Of a stretch of 36,151 nucleotides of DNA, positions 1 through 9,185 are shown one piece after another. The DNA is from Candidatus Aphodovivens excrementavium (GTDB taxonomy: Bacteria; Actinomycetota; Coriobacteriia; Coriobacteriales; Eggerthellaceae), in contig DVKR01000025.1 in NCBI GenBank assembly GCA_018715935.1, forward strand, positions 1-36,151. Reading direction: 5' to 3'. The notes beneath the pieces were generated by a model. It saw only the letters and a program-made list of their open reading frames with translations. It did no database searches and was not told where the DNA came from. The position numbers and the translations under genes are program-made. How positions within the stretch are numbered: position 1 is the stretch's first letter; every line of letters begins with the position of its first letter.

Positions 1-612
1 TACCTGACCCCCGGAAACGGCGCCATGCGCACGGGGTGGGTTCTGGACGGCTCCACTTGGTACTACTGCAGCGGCTCCGGCGCCATGCAGACCGGCTGGC
101 TGAGCACGGGCGGCAGCTGGTACTACCTTAAGAGTTCCGGCGCTATGGTGAGCGCAAGCAGCAAGGACGAAGACAAGATCATCGGCAACAAGGCCTACGT
201 TTTCGCTGATGACGGCAAGTGGATTCCCACCGACACGCAGGCTCAGCGCTTGAAGATCGCCAAGGAACGCGCGGCGGAGTTGGCAGGCTCCCTTTTCACG
301 GGTCCAATGACCCACATGGAGAAGGCGAACGCGGTTTACAACTACCTTCGTCTAAACATTGAGCTGCAAACCGGCACGGCGACTGCGGGCACCTACACCA
401 GCGAAGCGTTCGGTGCGTTCATGTTCGGCAAGGCTTCGAGCGCCGGCTATGCCGAGGCGGCTGCGTTGCTGTGCATCGAAGGCGGCATGAAGGCCACGTC
501 CAGCTCCGACGGCACCACCACGATTGACCTGTACGAGGGAGGTAGAATCGTTGAGGTTACTATGAACGCCTACAGCGGTATAGCTCCGAAGATCGTGGAT
601 GCCGACAAGTAA
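1..612 (+). CDS. Partial cell-wall-binding repeat protein with degenerate transglutaminase-like C-terminus
   Basis: The 5' part lies outside the window; the reading frame is open from base 1. Codons 1-50 encode two to three aromatic/Gly cell-wall-binding repeats (W-Y-Y, then S-G-A-M, then T-G-W), the choline-binding-like type. The remaining ~150 residues resemble a transglutaminase-like fold: a helix with the pattern MTHMEKANAVYNYL, then an FGAFMFGK...GYAEAAALL segment that matches the active-site helix region of bacterial transglutaminase-like proteins (usual form GVCxGYAxA). At the position of the catalytic Cys there is Ser (codon 439-441), and I see no clear His/Asp partners, so the domain is probably not a classical Cys protease or transglutaminase. 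Presumably exported and wall-attached, like the two genes downstream. The repeat assignment is firm; the domain assignment is moderate and rests on pattern recognition. Confidence 0.6.
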   Translation, partial: YLTPGNGAMRTGWVLDGSTWYYCSGSGAMQTGWLSTGGSWYYLKSSGAMVSASSKDEDKIIGNKAYVFADDGKWIPTDTQAQRLKIAKERAAELAGSLFTGPMTHMEKANAVYNYLRLNIELQTGTATAGTYTSEAFGAFMFGKASSAGYAEAAALLCIEGGMKATSSSDGTTTIDLYEGGRIVEVTMNAYSGIAPKIVDADK

Positions 613-647
613 GGCTCAATAAGAGCGTTTGCTTTTTGGTATTGATG

Positions 648-678
648 GGGCGCCGACGATTTGTCGGCGCCCTTTCTT
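648..678 (+). terminator. Rho-independent terminator after the first repeat-protein gene
   Basis: A perfect 10-bp GC-rich stem (648-657 with 663-672), a 5-nt loop and a TTTCTT tail lie 35 bases after the stop codon. The rest of 613-854 shows no gene. A short palindrome (CATGCAAGCATG) sits near 782-793, and no convincing promoter for the next gene could be fixed. Confidence 0.85.
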
Positions 679-854
679 ATGAGAGACCAAAGATAAGCTC
701 TTCCTTCTCGCGCCAAAAATGCGAACCTCTTTTCGCTTCATGAAAAGAAAGCAGATCCCTTTTCGAATAATTTACTCCGCACATGCAAGCATGCGCATTT
801 AGAGGTTAACTTTTGTTGTAAACTTACGCACGTAGGTAGAATCGAGGAGGAAGT

Positions 855-3068
855 ATGGCTAACTCCAAGCAATCTTTGGTTGCCCGGCAAAGCTGGGCAT
901 TGGTGCGCTCTCTTGCGGGGATGCTGGCAGCTTTGGTGCTTGCGCTGGGCGTGGTTTCTCTTGTTGATACCCCGCTGGCGTTTGCCGACAACGTGAGCGA
1001 TTCTTCTGTCAGCCAGCAAAAAGGGCAAGCAGTGGAAGGCTCTGATCAGGAGAGCATGTTGGGTGATGGCGACAGCGCTTCTGCCGATACTGTCGACAAA
1101 GATGCCGCCTCTGATTCCGACGCCGACAATACGGCTGGTGCGGACACTGCGGAGGATGCCGCTCCCGACTCGGAGCCCGATCCGGAACCCGCTCCCGACC
1201 CGGAGCCAGTTGATCCCGAGCCCGACCCCGACGTGCCCACGAAGGCGGGCTGGTTTGAAAACTCCCAGGGTCAGGTTTTCTACTACACCAGCGTTAACGC
1301 AAAGCCCTACACTGGCTGGCTTAAGCTGAGCGGTACATGGTATTACTTGAACCCCAGCAAAGAGGGCGAGCTGGAAACGGGCGTGTTTAAGGTTGGCAAC
1401 GCCTACTATGCGTCGGACAAAAACGGCGCCATGTACGATAACGGCTGGTGCCAGGTAGACGGCACATGGTACTACGCCACGGGCAGCGGCGCCCTGAAGA
1501 CGAGTGGCTGGTTCAAACAGGGCGGCACATGGTATTACTTCTACTCGAATGCCGCGATGGCGACCAATGCTTGGGTTAAAAGCGGCGGTTCGTGGTACTA
1601 CCTCAAGTCTAATGGAGCCATGGCGACCAATGGTTGGGTTAAGGATCTGGATGGTACTTGGTACTACGTTAATTCCTCCGGCAGCATGCTCACCGGCTGG
1701 CAATGGGTTGGTGGAGCGTGGTACTACCTATACGCATCTGGAGCTATGGCTTCGAGCGAATGGGTCTACGACGGCGCTTGGTACTATTTGCGTGAATCCG
1801 GCGCCATGGCAACTGGCTGGGCGCTTGATGGAGAGAACTGGTACTACTTGAATGGCGCAGGCCATATGCTCACCGGCTGGCAATGGGTCGGCGGCGCGTG
1901 GTATTACCTCAACGGTTCGGGTGCGATGCTCACCGGCTGGCAATGGGTCGGTAGTGCGTGGTATTACATGAACAAAAACGGCGCCATGCAAACCGGCTGG
2001 GAGCTTGTAGACGGTACTTGGTACTATCTGAACTCCTCTGGAGCCATGCAGACCGGTTGGGAGAGCATCGGTGGCAAATGGTACTACCTCAACGGTTCGG
2101 GCGAGATGCTCACGGGTTGGCAGAGCATTGGTGGCAAGTGGTACTACCTGAATGGCTCTGGCGCTATGGCAACGGGATGGAAAGAACTCCCCGAAGGTTG
2201 GTATTATCTCAACAGCTCGGGAGCCATGCTCACGGGTTGGCAGAGCATTGGCGGCAAGTGGTACTACCTTGATCCCGCGAACGGCGGCGTTATGGTGGAG
2301 AACACCATCAAGACCATCGGCGGCGCACGCTATTCCTTCACCTCCTCGGGTGCAATGCGGGCGAACGCCCTCATCAACATGGGCGACGGCGTGTGCGCTT
2401 ACGCAAACCCGTCGGGCGCGATTTCCAACATCGGCGTCTATAGCGGCTCCGACGTCATCCTGAAGTCGTCCGGCGGCAAGGTGCTTACCGGTTGGCAGAA
2501 AATCGGCGGCACGTGGTTCTATGCGAACTCTTCGGGCGTGGTGCAGAAGGGCTGGCTGAAGCTTGACGGCACGTGGTACTACCTCGACGAGAACACCGGA
2601 GCCATGGCAACCGGTTGGCGCACCGTGGACGGCAAGAGCTACTACTTCGATTCCTCGGGCGCCTGGCTGGACGGTGGCGCAATGGGTGCTAAGGCTCAAG
2701 GCTATTCCAGCGACACCAACTACCTGATATTGGTTGACAAGAGCGCTCACGAGGTGGGCGTGTTCCGCGGCTCCAAGGGCTCTTGGTCGCTCTACGACAG
2801 CTTCAGCTGTGTGACGGGCGCATCGGGGTCTCCCACTCCGTCGGGAACGTATAAGACCACCGGCTTTAAGCGCGCTTCGCTTTCAACCGACAGCCGTGCA
2901 ATCGACTGCACGCAGATATACGGCGGATATTTCTTCCACTCGGTTCTGGCGTCCGAAAGCGAGCTGGGGCAAAGCCTTTCGCATGGGTGCATCAGGCTTC
3001 CGTGGGCTAAGGCGAAGTGGATCTATAACAACATCGGCGCCGGCACCACCGTGGTAATTTACAACTAG
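855..3068 (+). CDS. Secreted L,D-transpeptidase (YkuD) with ~20 cell-wall-binding repeats
   Basis: This 737-residue protein probably crosslinks peptidoglycan stems (3-3 links) or attaches proteins to them outside the membrane. Residues 1-44 form a signal peptide with a likely AFA|DN cleavage site. Residues ~45-130 are an acidic, Pro/Asp/Glu-rich spacer. Residues ~132-607 carry about 20 W-YY...GAM-TGW repeats of the choline-binding-like type. Residues ~622-737 are a YkuD domain with His695 and the signature SHGCIRL, catalytic Cys712. The ATG is preceded by a strong GAGGAGG ribosome site at 844-850. L,D-transpeptidases of this family act on diamino-acid stems such as meso-DAP, which fits the DAP-type MurE in this window. 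The gene stands alone between two terminators. The wall ligand bound by the repeats (choline, teichoic acid or other glycan) cannot be read from sequence. Confidence 0.93.
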   Translation: MANSKQSLVARQSWALVRSLAGMLAALVLALGVVSLVDTPLAFADNVSDSSVSQQKGQAVEGSDQESMLGDGDSASADTVDKDAASDSDADNTAGADTAEDAAPDSEPDPEPAPDPEPVDPEPDPDVPTKAGWFENSQGQVFYYTSVNAKPYTGWLKLSGTWYYLNPSKEGELETGVFKVGNAYYASDKNGAMYDNGWCQVDGTWYYATGSGALKTSGWFKQGGTWYYFYSNAAMATNAWVKSGGSWYYLKSNGAMATNGWVKDLDGTWYYVNSSGSMLTGWQWVGGAWYYLYASGAMASSEWVYDGAWYYLRESGAMATGWALDGENWYYLNGAGHMLTGWQWVGGAWYYLNGSGAMLTGWQWVGSAWYYMNKNGAMQTGWELVDGTWYYLNSSGAMQTGWESIGGKWYYLNGSGEMLTGWQSIGGKWYYLNGSGAMATGWKELPEGWYYLNSSGAMLTGWQSIGGKWYYLDPANGGVMVENTIKTIGGARYSFTSSGAMRANALINMGDGVCAYANPSGAISNIGVYSGSDVILKSSGGKVLTGWQKIGGTWFYANSSGVVQKGWLKLDGTWYYLDENTGAMATGWRTVDGKSYYFDSSGAWLDGGAMGAKAQGYSSDTNYLILVDKSAHEVGVFRGSKGSWSLYDSFSCVTGASGSPTPSGTYKTTGFKRASLSTDSRAIDCTQIYGGYFFHSVLASESELGQSLSHGCIRLPWAKAKWIYNNIGAGTTVVIYN
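1248..2676 (+). repeat. Tandem cell-wall-binding repeats in the L,D-transpeptidase gene
   Basis: About twenty ~60-bp units encode the pattern G-W-x4-G-x-W-Y-Y-L-x4-G-A-M-x-T. Some units are nearly identical in DNA: 2106-2149 and 2226-2269 differ at one base over 44. This indicates recent unit duplication or homogenisation. Units between 2284 and 2460 are diverged and lack the canonical WYY. Confidence 0.9.
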
Positions 3069-3121
3069 CGCTTTGCGGCAAGTCGTTCGGCTGACGTAAA
3101 GGCTATCGGCAAAAGCCTACC

Positions 3122-3160
3122 GCACATGCACGGAGCACCCCGCTTCGTGCATGTGCTTTT
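3122..3160 (+). terminator. Rho-independent terminator after the L,D-transpeptidase gene
   Basis: An 11-bp perfect stem (3122-3132 with 3146-3156), extendable by four more pairs including one G-T, has a ~5-nt loop and a TTTT tail. It is followed at once by a second hairpin. Confidence 0.8.
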
Positions 3161-3163
3161 ATG

Positions 3164-3184
3164 GAGCCGCGAAGGGCTCTTTTT
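3164..3184 (+). terminator. Second, tandem rho-independent terminator
   Basis: A GAGCC/GGCTC stem (3164-3168 with 3175-3179) is followed by TTTTT. It is short but has a better T-run than the hairpin just upstream, so the two probably act together. Confidence 0.7.
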
Positions 3185-3300
3185 GTAAAGATTATTTCTT
3201 TTGCGGGACAGAGAGCGTCTCAAGGTATGCTCGCTTAAAGGACAAACGAACTAGGACTGCTCAAACGAACCAAAACTGCTCTACATAGGATGCATGCACC

Positions 3301-5517
3301 ATGATGAATGAACCCCTTTCCTTTCGTTTCGCTCACGTCCGCAAGGCTGTAGTCGGCTTGCTCGCCTGCGTGACGGCTTTTGTTACCTGCGCCGCGCTGA
3401 TGATTCCCTCTTCGGCGTTGGCTCAGCCGGCGTCTCAAGCGGGTGACGCGCAGGCTGCCTCCAGTCGAACCTCCGCAACCACCAACGGCGCCATTCACAT
3501 ATTCGCGTTCGACAACTGCGACGCCGTCTTGGTGGAGAGCAACGGCCTTTACGGCATGATCGATTCGGGCGAAGACTCCGATTACCCTTCAGGGAACGAC
3601 TCTCGCTACCCGCTCCGTTCGGGAACCACGATAGGGAAGGGCAAAGAAGAGCAGGTTGTCAGCTATTTGAAGCGGCTCGGCGTGAACTCCAGCAACTTCG
3701 TGTTCTACCTGGGCACGCACGCCCACAGCGATCATATCGGGTCGGCAGACGAAATCATTTGCGAGTTCGAGCCGGACTACGTATACACTCCGCTTTACGA
3801 CGATTCGTACATCACCAACTCCTCCCATCTTTGGGACAACCAGTACGTCTACGACAATCTGCTGGCGGCCGCTGCTGCTGTTGGCGCGGAGATAATCCAG
3901 CAGCCAACTGCCGAGCAGCGAACCTTCACACTGGGCAACCTGACGTTGCAGATCTGCAACTATCGGGACATCACCGACGATTTTCGGGTGGACGACGCCA
4001 ACGATTACTGTTGGGGAGTGAAGGTATCCGACGGCATCAGCTCGGCGTTTCTGGCGGGAGATATCAACAATGTGCTGGGCTCGGAAGATGCGCTTGCGAG
4101 CGAGGTGGGCGAGGTCGACCTCTTGAAGCTGGGTCATCACGGCCACGAAAACTCCAGCACGCCGGCTTACCTGTCTGCCCTCTCTCCGCAGACGGCGGTG
4201 CTTACCGGGTATCGGACGGTTGTCGAAGACAGCGTTCTCAGGCAGCTCTTCGGCCTCAAATGCGACTTCATAACTGCCGCCGACGCCACGGCGCAGGATA
4301 GGGAAGCCATTGTGTGTTCGTTCACATCTCAGGGCATTACCTATAACGTTTCTCAAGAAACCGACGACGTGCAGTTCGCGGTATTCAATGATTCGCCCTA
4401 TGTGGTGGCTCATAGGAATTTCACGCCGGTAGAACTCGACGGCTGGGCTCAAGACGGTGACATCTGGTATTGGTTCGACGACAGCTCCACTGCTACGGAA
4501 GACGAGTGGATTAAGACCGGCGGAGCATGGTACTACCTCAAGCCCACGGCGGAGATGGCCACCGGCTGGGTGCAGGTAGACGGCACTTGGTACTATTGCG
4601 GCGGATCTGGCGCCATGCAGACCGGCTGGCAGAAGGTGAAAGGAGTCTGGTACTACCTGGACGGCTCGGGCGCCATGCAAACCGGCTGGCAGAAGATCGG
4701 CGGCGCGTGGTACTACCTGGATGGCTCCGGCGCCATGCAGACCGGTTGGGTGCAGGTGGACGGCGTCTGGTATTACTTGGACGGATCGGGCGCCATGCTC
4801 ACCGGCTGGCAGAAGATCGGCGGCGCATGGTATTACCTCAAAGGCTCGGGAGCCATGGCCACCGGCTGGCAAAGCGTCGGCGGAACCTGGTACTACCTGA
4901 AAAGCTCCGGCGCCATGGCCACCGGCTGGGTCGACGACAACGGAACCTGGTACTACTGCAACGGATCGGGCGCCATGCAGACCGGCTGGCTCAAGTCGGG
5001 AGGCACGTGGTACTACCTCAACTCCTCCGGCGCGATGGCCGAGGGCTGGAAGAGCGTGGGCGGCGCCTGGTACTACCTCGCCCCCGGCAACGGCGCCATG
5101 CAGACCGGCTGGATCGACGACGACGGCACCTGGTACTACTGCAGCGGCTCGGGCGCCATGCAGACCGGGTGGCTCAAAACGGGCGGTCACTGGTACTACC
5201 TGAAGGGCTCCGGCGCCATGGCCACCGGCTGGCAGAGGGTTGGCGGCATCTGGTACTACCTGAGCGATTCAGGCGCGATGGTTACGGGCGAGCGCGTCAT
5301 CGAGGGCGTGCGCTATACGTTCGACAGCACGGGGGCTTGGATTGGCTCTTCGGTCAAAGAGCCGCCGTCCGAGACGCCATCGTCTGAGGCGCCGCCGTCT
5401 GAGGCGACATCGCCCAAGACTCCGTCGCCCAAGACGCCGCGCGCAGACAATGCCCCCTCGGCGAAACCGCCTGCGCAGGAAAACGCTGATGGGAAGATGG
5501 CGAAGGCCTCGGCATAG
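3301..5517 (+). CDS. Secreted metallo-beta-lactamase-fold hydrolase with cell-wall-binding repeats (Pce/CbpE-like layout)
   Basis: 738 residues. Residues 1-41 form a signal peptide (likely cleavage ALA|QP). Residues ~60-345 are a metallo-beta-lactamase fold: the metal-binding motif H140-A-H142-S-D144-H145, an Asp254 in an AGD loop, and H279/H280/H282 in a GHHGH segment. Residues ~381-680 hold about 15 cell-wall-binding repeats, and the last ~55 residues are a Pro/Ser/Thr/Glu-rich tail. The order of metallo-hydrolase head then choline-binding-type repeats matches pneumococcal phosphorylcholine esterase Pce (CbpE). A phosphodiesterase acting on surface glycans is therefore the best guess; a nuclease-like ComEC/Rec2-type hydrolase is the alternative. 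The start is ATGATG at 3301/3304 with only a weak TAGGA upstream. No classical sortase signal is seen in the tail. Confidence 0.85.
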   Translation: MMNEPLSFRFAHVRKAVVGLLACVTAFVTCAALMIPSSALAQPASQAGDAQAASSRTSATTNGAIHIFAFDNCDAVLVESNGLYGMIDSGEDSDYPSGNDSRYPLRSGTTIGKGKEEQVVSYLKRLGVNSSNFVFYLGTHAHSDHIGSADEIICEFEPDYVYTPLYDDSYITNSSHLWDNQYVYDNLLAAAAAVGAEIIQQPTAEQRTFTLGNLTLQICNYRDITDDFRVDDANDYCWGVKVSDGISSAFLAGDINNVLGSEDALASEVGEVDLLKLGHHGHENSSTPAYLSALSPQTAVLTGYRTVVEDSVLRQLFGLKCDFITAADATAQDREAIVCSFTSQGITYNVSQETDDVQFAVFNDSPYVVAHRNFTPVELDGWAQDGDIWYWFDDSSTATEDEWIKTGGAWYYLKPTAEMATGWVQVDGTWYYCGGSGAMQTGWQKVKGVWYYLDGSGAMQTGWQKIGGAWYYLDGSGAMQTGWVQVDGVWYYLDGSGAMLTGWQKIGGAWYYLKGSGAMATGWQSVGGTWYYLKSSGAMATGWVDDNGTWYYCNGSGAMQTGWLKSGGTWYYLNSSGAMAEGWKSVGGAWYYLAPGNGAMQTGWIDDDGTWYYCSGSGAMQTGWLKTGGHWYYLKGSGAMATGWQRVGGIWYYLSDSGAMVTGERVIEGVRYTFDSTGAWIGSSVKEPPSETPSSEAPPSEATSPKTPSPKTPRADNAPSAKPPAQENADGKMAKASA
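4441..5346 (+). repeat. Tandem cell-wall-binding repeats in the metallo-hydrolase gene
   Basis: About fifteen ~60-bp units, many ending GGCGCCATGCAGACCGG. Units alternate between a WYYL type and a WYYC type. The block around 5078-5226 (PGNGAM, WYYC, WYYL) closely parallels bases 10-150 of the first gene in the window, pointing to duplication or exchange between paralogues. Confidence 0.9.
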
Positions 5518-5680
5518 GCTGTGGCAAGACGGTTTCCGTTCTGTTTCGGCTGGGTGAAATTCTCTAAGGCGCGCCGTTTTGCCAAGCCTCAGCTTCTACA
5601 ATGAAACAACGTTCGGGGCGCGAAACGAAGCTTCCGCCGGGCGTGATCTTCGCTATTTCCTGCGTCGAACATCGGCTTAG

Positions 5681-7303
<1,623 letters not shown>

Positions 7304-7429
7304 AATTACCGCAGGAAGAAGCGCGCAAGCTGCAGCGCTGCTTCGCCGTGCGTGATCGCTGCGCGCAGAGACCGTTTACGATTGCGCTGAATGCGGCTGC
7401 AGCGGAAACCGGAAGGGGCAAGGCGGCCG

Positions 7430-8323
7430 ATGAGGCTTCGGGATGCAATAGAGGACTATCTATCGTATCTGCGTATCGAACGCGGCCGTGCCCCGCTTAC
7501 GCTTGAATCGTATGCGCGCGAGCTGGAGGCGTACCGCTCCTTTCTGGAAGAGAACTTCGTCGTTGAGGTGGAGAACGTCGTACGCTCAGACATTGCCGCC
7601 TTCGAATCGAGCCTGGTAAAGCAGGGGTACGCTGCGTCTACGATAAAGCATCGGCTTTCCGCTGTGAAAGGGCTTCATCGTTTTCTTGTGCGAGAAGGCG
7701 TGCTGCAGAGCAATCCAACCGCAACGCTTCCTGTTCCTAAGATCCCGCAACGTCTGCCGGACGTTTTGTCCATTCGCCAGATGAGCGCGCTGCTAAGCCA
7801 GCCGTTTCCGGCAACGCCAGCAGGAACGCGCGACAGGGCCATTCTGGAGGTGCTGTACGGAAGCGGACTGCGCGTGAGCGAATGCTGCGGCTTGAACAGC
7901 GACGACTGCCTGCTGGAAGAGGGGTATTTGCGCATTCGGGGAAAGGGCGGAAAAGAGCGCGTGGCTCCCATCGCCGGCACGGCCCTGCAAGCGCTCGTGT
8001 GCTATCTGGAGGAAGCGCGCCCGTGTTTGGCCAACCCATACAAACCCACCGCCGCCGTGTTTTTGAATGCGCGGGGCGGACGGCTGACTCGTCAGAGCGT
8101 TCATGCGATTGTGGCGCGCGCGGGGCAAGCCGTCGGACAGAAGCAGCTGCACCCCCACACGCTGCGCCATTCTTTCGCCACGCATCTTCTTGAGGGCGGC
8201 GCCGATTTGCGTGCAATTCAGGAGATGCTGGGGCACTCCGACATATCGACGACGCAGATCTACACTCACGTGGACCGATCCCATATTCGCGAAGAGTACT
8301 TGCATGCCCACCCTCGGGCATAG
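7430..8323 (+). CDS. xerD: XerD-type site-specific tyrosine recombinase
   Basis: Resolves chromosome dimers at dif by strand exchange; in Coriobacteriia it may act with another Xer or alone. With the ATG at 7430 the protein is 297 residues, the usual XerD length. A longer form from 7391 would add 13 residues not typical of the family. The N-terminal SAM-like core-binding domain is residues ~1-85. The catalytic residues are visible: Arg148 (GLRVSE), Lys in KGGKE, His243 and Arg246 (HTLRH), His269 (LGHSD) and the nucleophile Tyr278 (TTQIYTHV). It follows pyrG after 126 bases with no terminator, so it may be co-transcribed. Because no phage or integron genes are nearby, a housekeeping Xer is far likelier than a mobile-element integrase. 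Confidence 0.92.
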   Translation: MRLRDAIEDYLSYLRIERGRAPLTLESYARELEAYRSFLEENFVVEVENVVRSDIAAFESSLVKQGYAASTIKHRLSAVKGLHRFLVREGVLQSNPTATLPVPKIPQRLPDVLSIRQMSALLSQPFPATPAGTRDRAILEVLYGSGLRVSECCGLNSDDCLLEEGYLRIRGKGGKERVAPIAGTALQALVCYLEEARPCLANPYKPTAAVFLNARGGRLTRQSVHAIVARAGQAVGQKQLHPHTLRHSFATHLLEGGADLRAIQEMLGHSDISTTQIYTHVDRSHIREEYLHAHPRA

Positions 8324-8419
8324 TGCGGGCAGGCGCGCAGAAGGGCACGTAAAAGGGTGCGCGGAGAGAGAGCGTGCTTTCCTTGCCGCGTCCTAGTTCG
8401 AGAAAACAGCGACCGCCTT

Positions 8420-8454
8420 CCCATATCCTACATATTAGCCCCACATTACCCCAC
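8420..8454 (-). promoter_or_regulatory. Putative upstream MraZ-box array, minus orientation
   Basis: Read on the minus strand, GTGGG occurs at 8454-8450 and 8444-8440 and ATGGG at 8424-8420, all in 10-bp phase with one degenerate unit between. Known MraZ operators are TGGGN direct repeats separated by 5 bp. This set is inverted relative to the promoter-proximal boxes ~165 bp downstream. The remainder of the 349-base gap 8324-8672 is AT-rich and holds no gene. A TTGACG at 8506-8511 lacks a good -10 partner. Confidence 0.45.
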
Positions 8455-8601
8455 ACAATGGAAAACCCAATATATAGTGCCTAATAAAACGAGTGAAACC
8501 ATATATTGACGCAAAATGAAAACCAGCTTATCTCAAATCTTGCCAGCATTTGGAATTAGCGCATTTTCCCACGTAAAGCATCAACATACAGGCGAAGGAT
8601 G

Positions 8602-8630
8602 TTGCGTTGTGGGATAAAGTGGGATAGAAT
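8602..8630 (+). promoter_or_regulatory. mraZ (dcw) promoter overlapped by MraZ boxes
   Basis: TTGCGT (8602-8607), a 17-bp spacer and TAGAAT (8625-8630) form a plausible sigma-A promoter. Two TGGGA repeats at 8610-8614 and 8620-8624, exactly 10 bp apart, lie in the spacer. This is the layout expected for autoregulation by MraZ, whose operators are TGGGN repeats. Confidence 0.6.
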
Positions 8631-8672
8631 TCCATACATCGAAAGAACCGCGGGCAAGGCAGAAAGGGCGGC

Positions 8673-9176
8673 ATGGCAAAGGTCGTCGACATGAACGAAG
8701 GGGCGCAGGCGGCGCAAGCTTCCGGTGCCACCGACGGCATGCAGGCGACGTTCGACCTGAACGGAAAGTTTCGTTTCAAGGTAGACGACAAGGGTCGCGT
8801 CTCGCTTCCTGCCAAGTTCCGCAAGGTGATTTCGAAGGATCTCGTGGTAACGCTGAATCCGCAAAACGATTGTTTGTGGGTGTTCGAGCCGGCAGGGTTC
8901 AATCAGTGGATCAAGCAGCTGTTTCTCGATCGTTTCGGCAAGTACGACACGTCGAGCAAACAGCACATGGCGCTCCGGAGCAAGCTCAAGGCTCGTTCGG
9001 AAGACGTCCAGGTTGATGCCTCTGGCAGAATCATGCTTCCCGCAGAAATGCGCGGAGAGGTGAGCATCGACAAAGACGTCGTTATTGTGGGAAACACCGG
9101 TTACTTCGAGGTGTGGGACGCGAAGCGTTACGACAAGATGGACGAGGAAGTAGACCTCGATCTGTTGTTCCACTAG
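8673..9176 (+). CDS. mraZ: Transcriptional regulator MraZ
   Basis: DNA-binding regulator that heads dcw clusters and represses its own operon by binding TGGGN repeats. Both SpoVT-AbrB-like half-domains are visible: DDKGRVSLPAKFR near residues 38-50 and DASGRIMLPAEMR near 114-126. The 167-residue length is somewhat above the usual ~145 because of a ~25-residue Ala/Gln-rich N-terminal stretch. The start is supported by an AAAGGG site 6-12 bases upstream; the next in-frame ATG (8739) would give a more standard N-terminus but lacks a ribosome site. Transcription from the TAGAAT promoter would give a leader of about 36 nt. Confidence 0.95.
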   Translation: MAKVVDMNEGAQAAQASGATDGMQATFDLNGKFRFKVDDKGRVSLPAKFRKVISKDLVVTLNPQNDCLWVFEPAGFNQWIKQLFLDRFGKYDTSSKQHMALRSKLKARSEDVQVDASGRIMLPAEMRGEVSIDKDVVIVGNTGYFEVWDAKRYDKMDEEVDLDLLFH

Positions 9177-9185
9177 TCGTAGGAC

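Noticed and set aside
837-842. TAGAAT as a promoter for the L,D-transpeptidase gene
   Set aside because: Transcription would start within the ribosome-binding site, leaving almost no leader.
738-5190. Long minus-strand open frames opposite the repeat genes (321, 340 and 533 codons)
   Set aside because: They mirror the repeat units, have Pro/Arg/His/Val-rich repetitive translations and no ribosome sites; periodic GC-rich DNA keeps the antisense frame open.
5596-5601. TACAAT as a pyrG -10 box
   Set aside because: The sequence at the -35 position is poor and no attenuator hairpin follows, so it is only mentioned under pyrG.
7391-8323. xerD as a phage or integron integrase
   Set aside because: No attachment site, cassette array or phage gene nearby, and length and motifs match housekeeping XerD.
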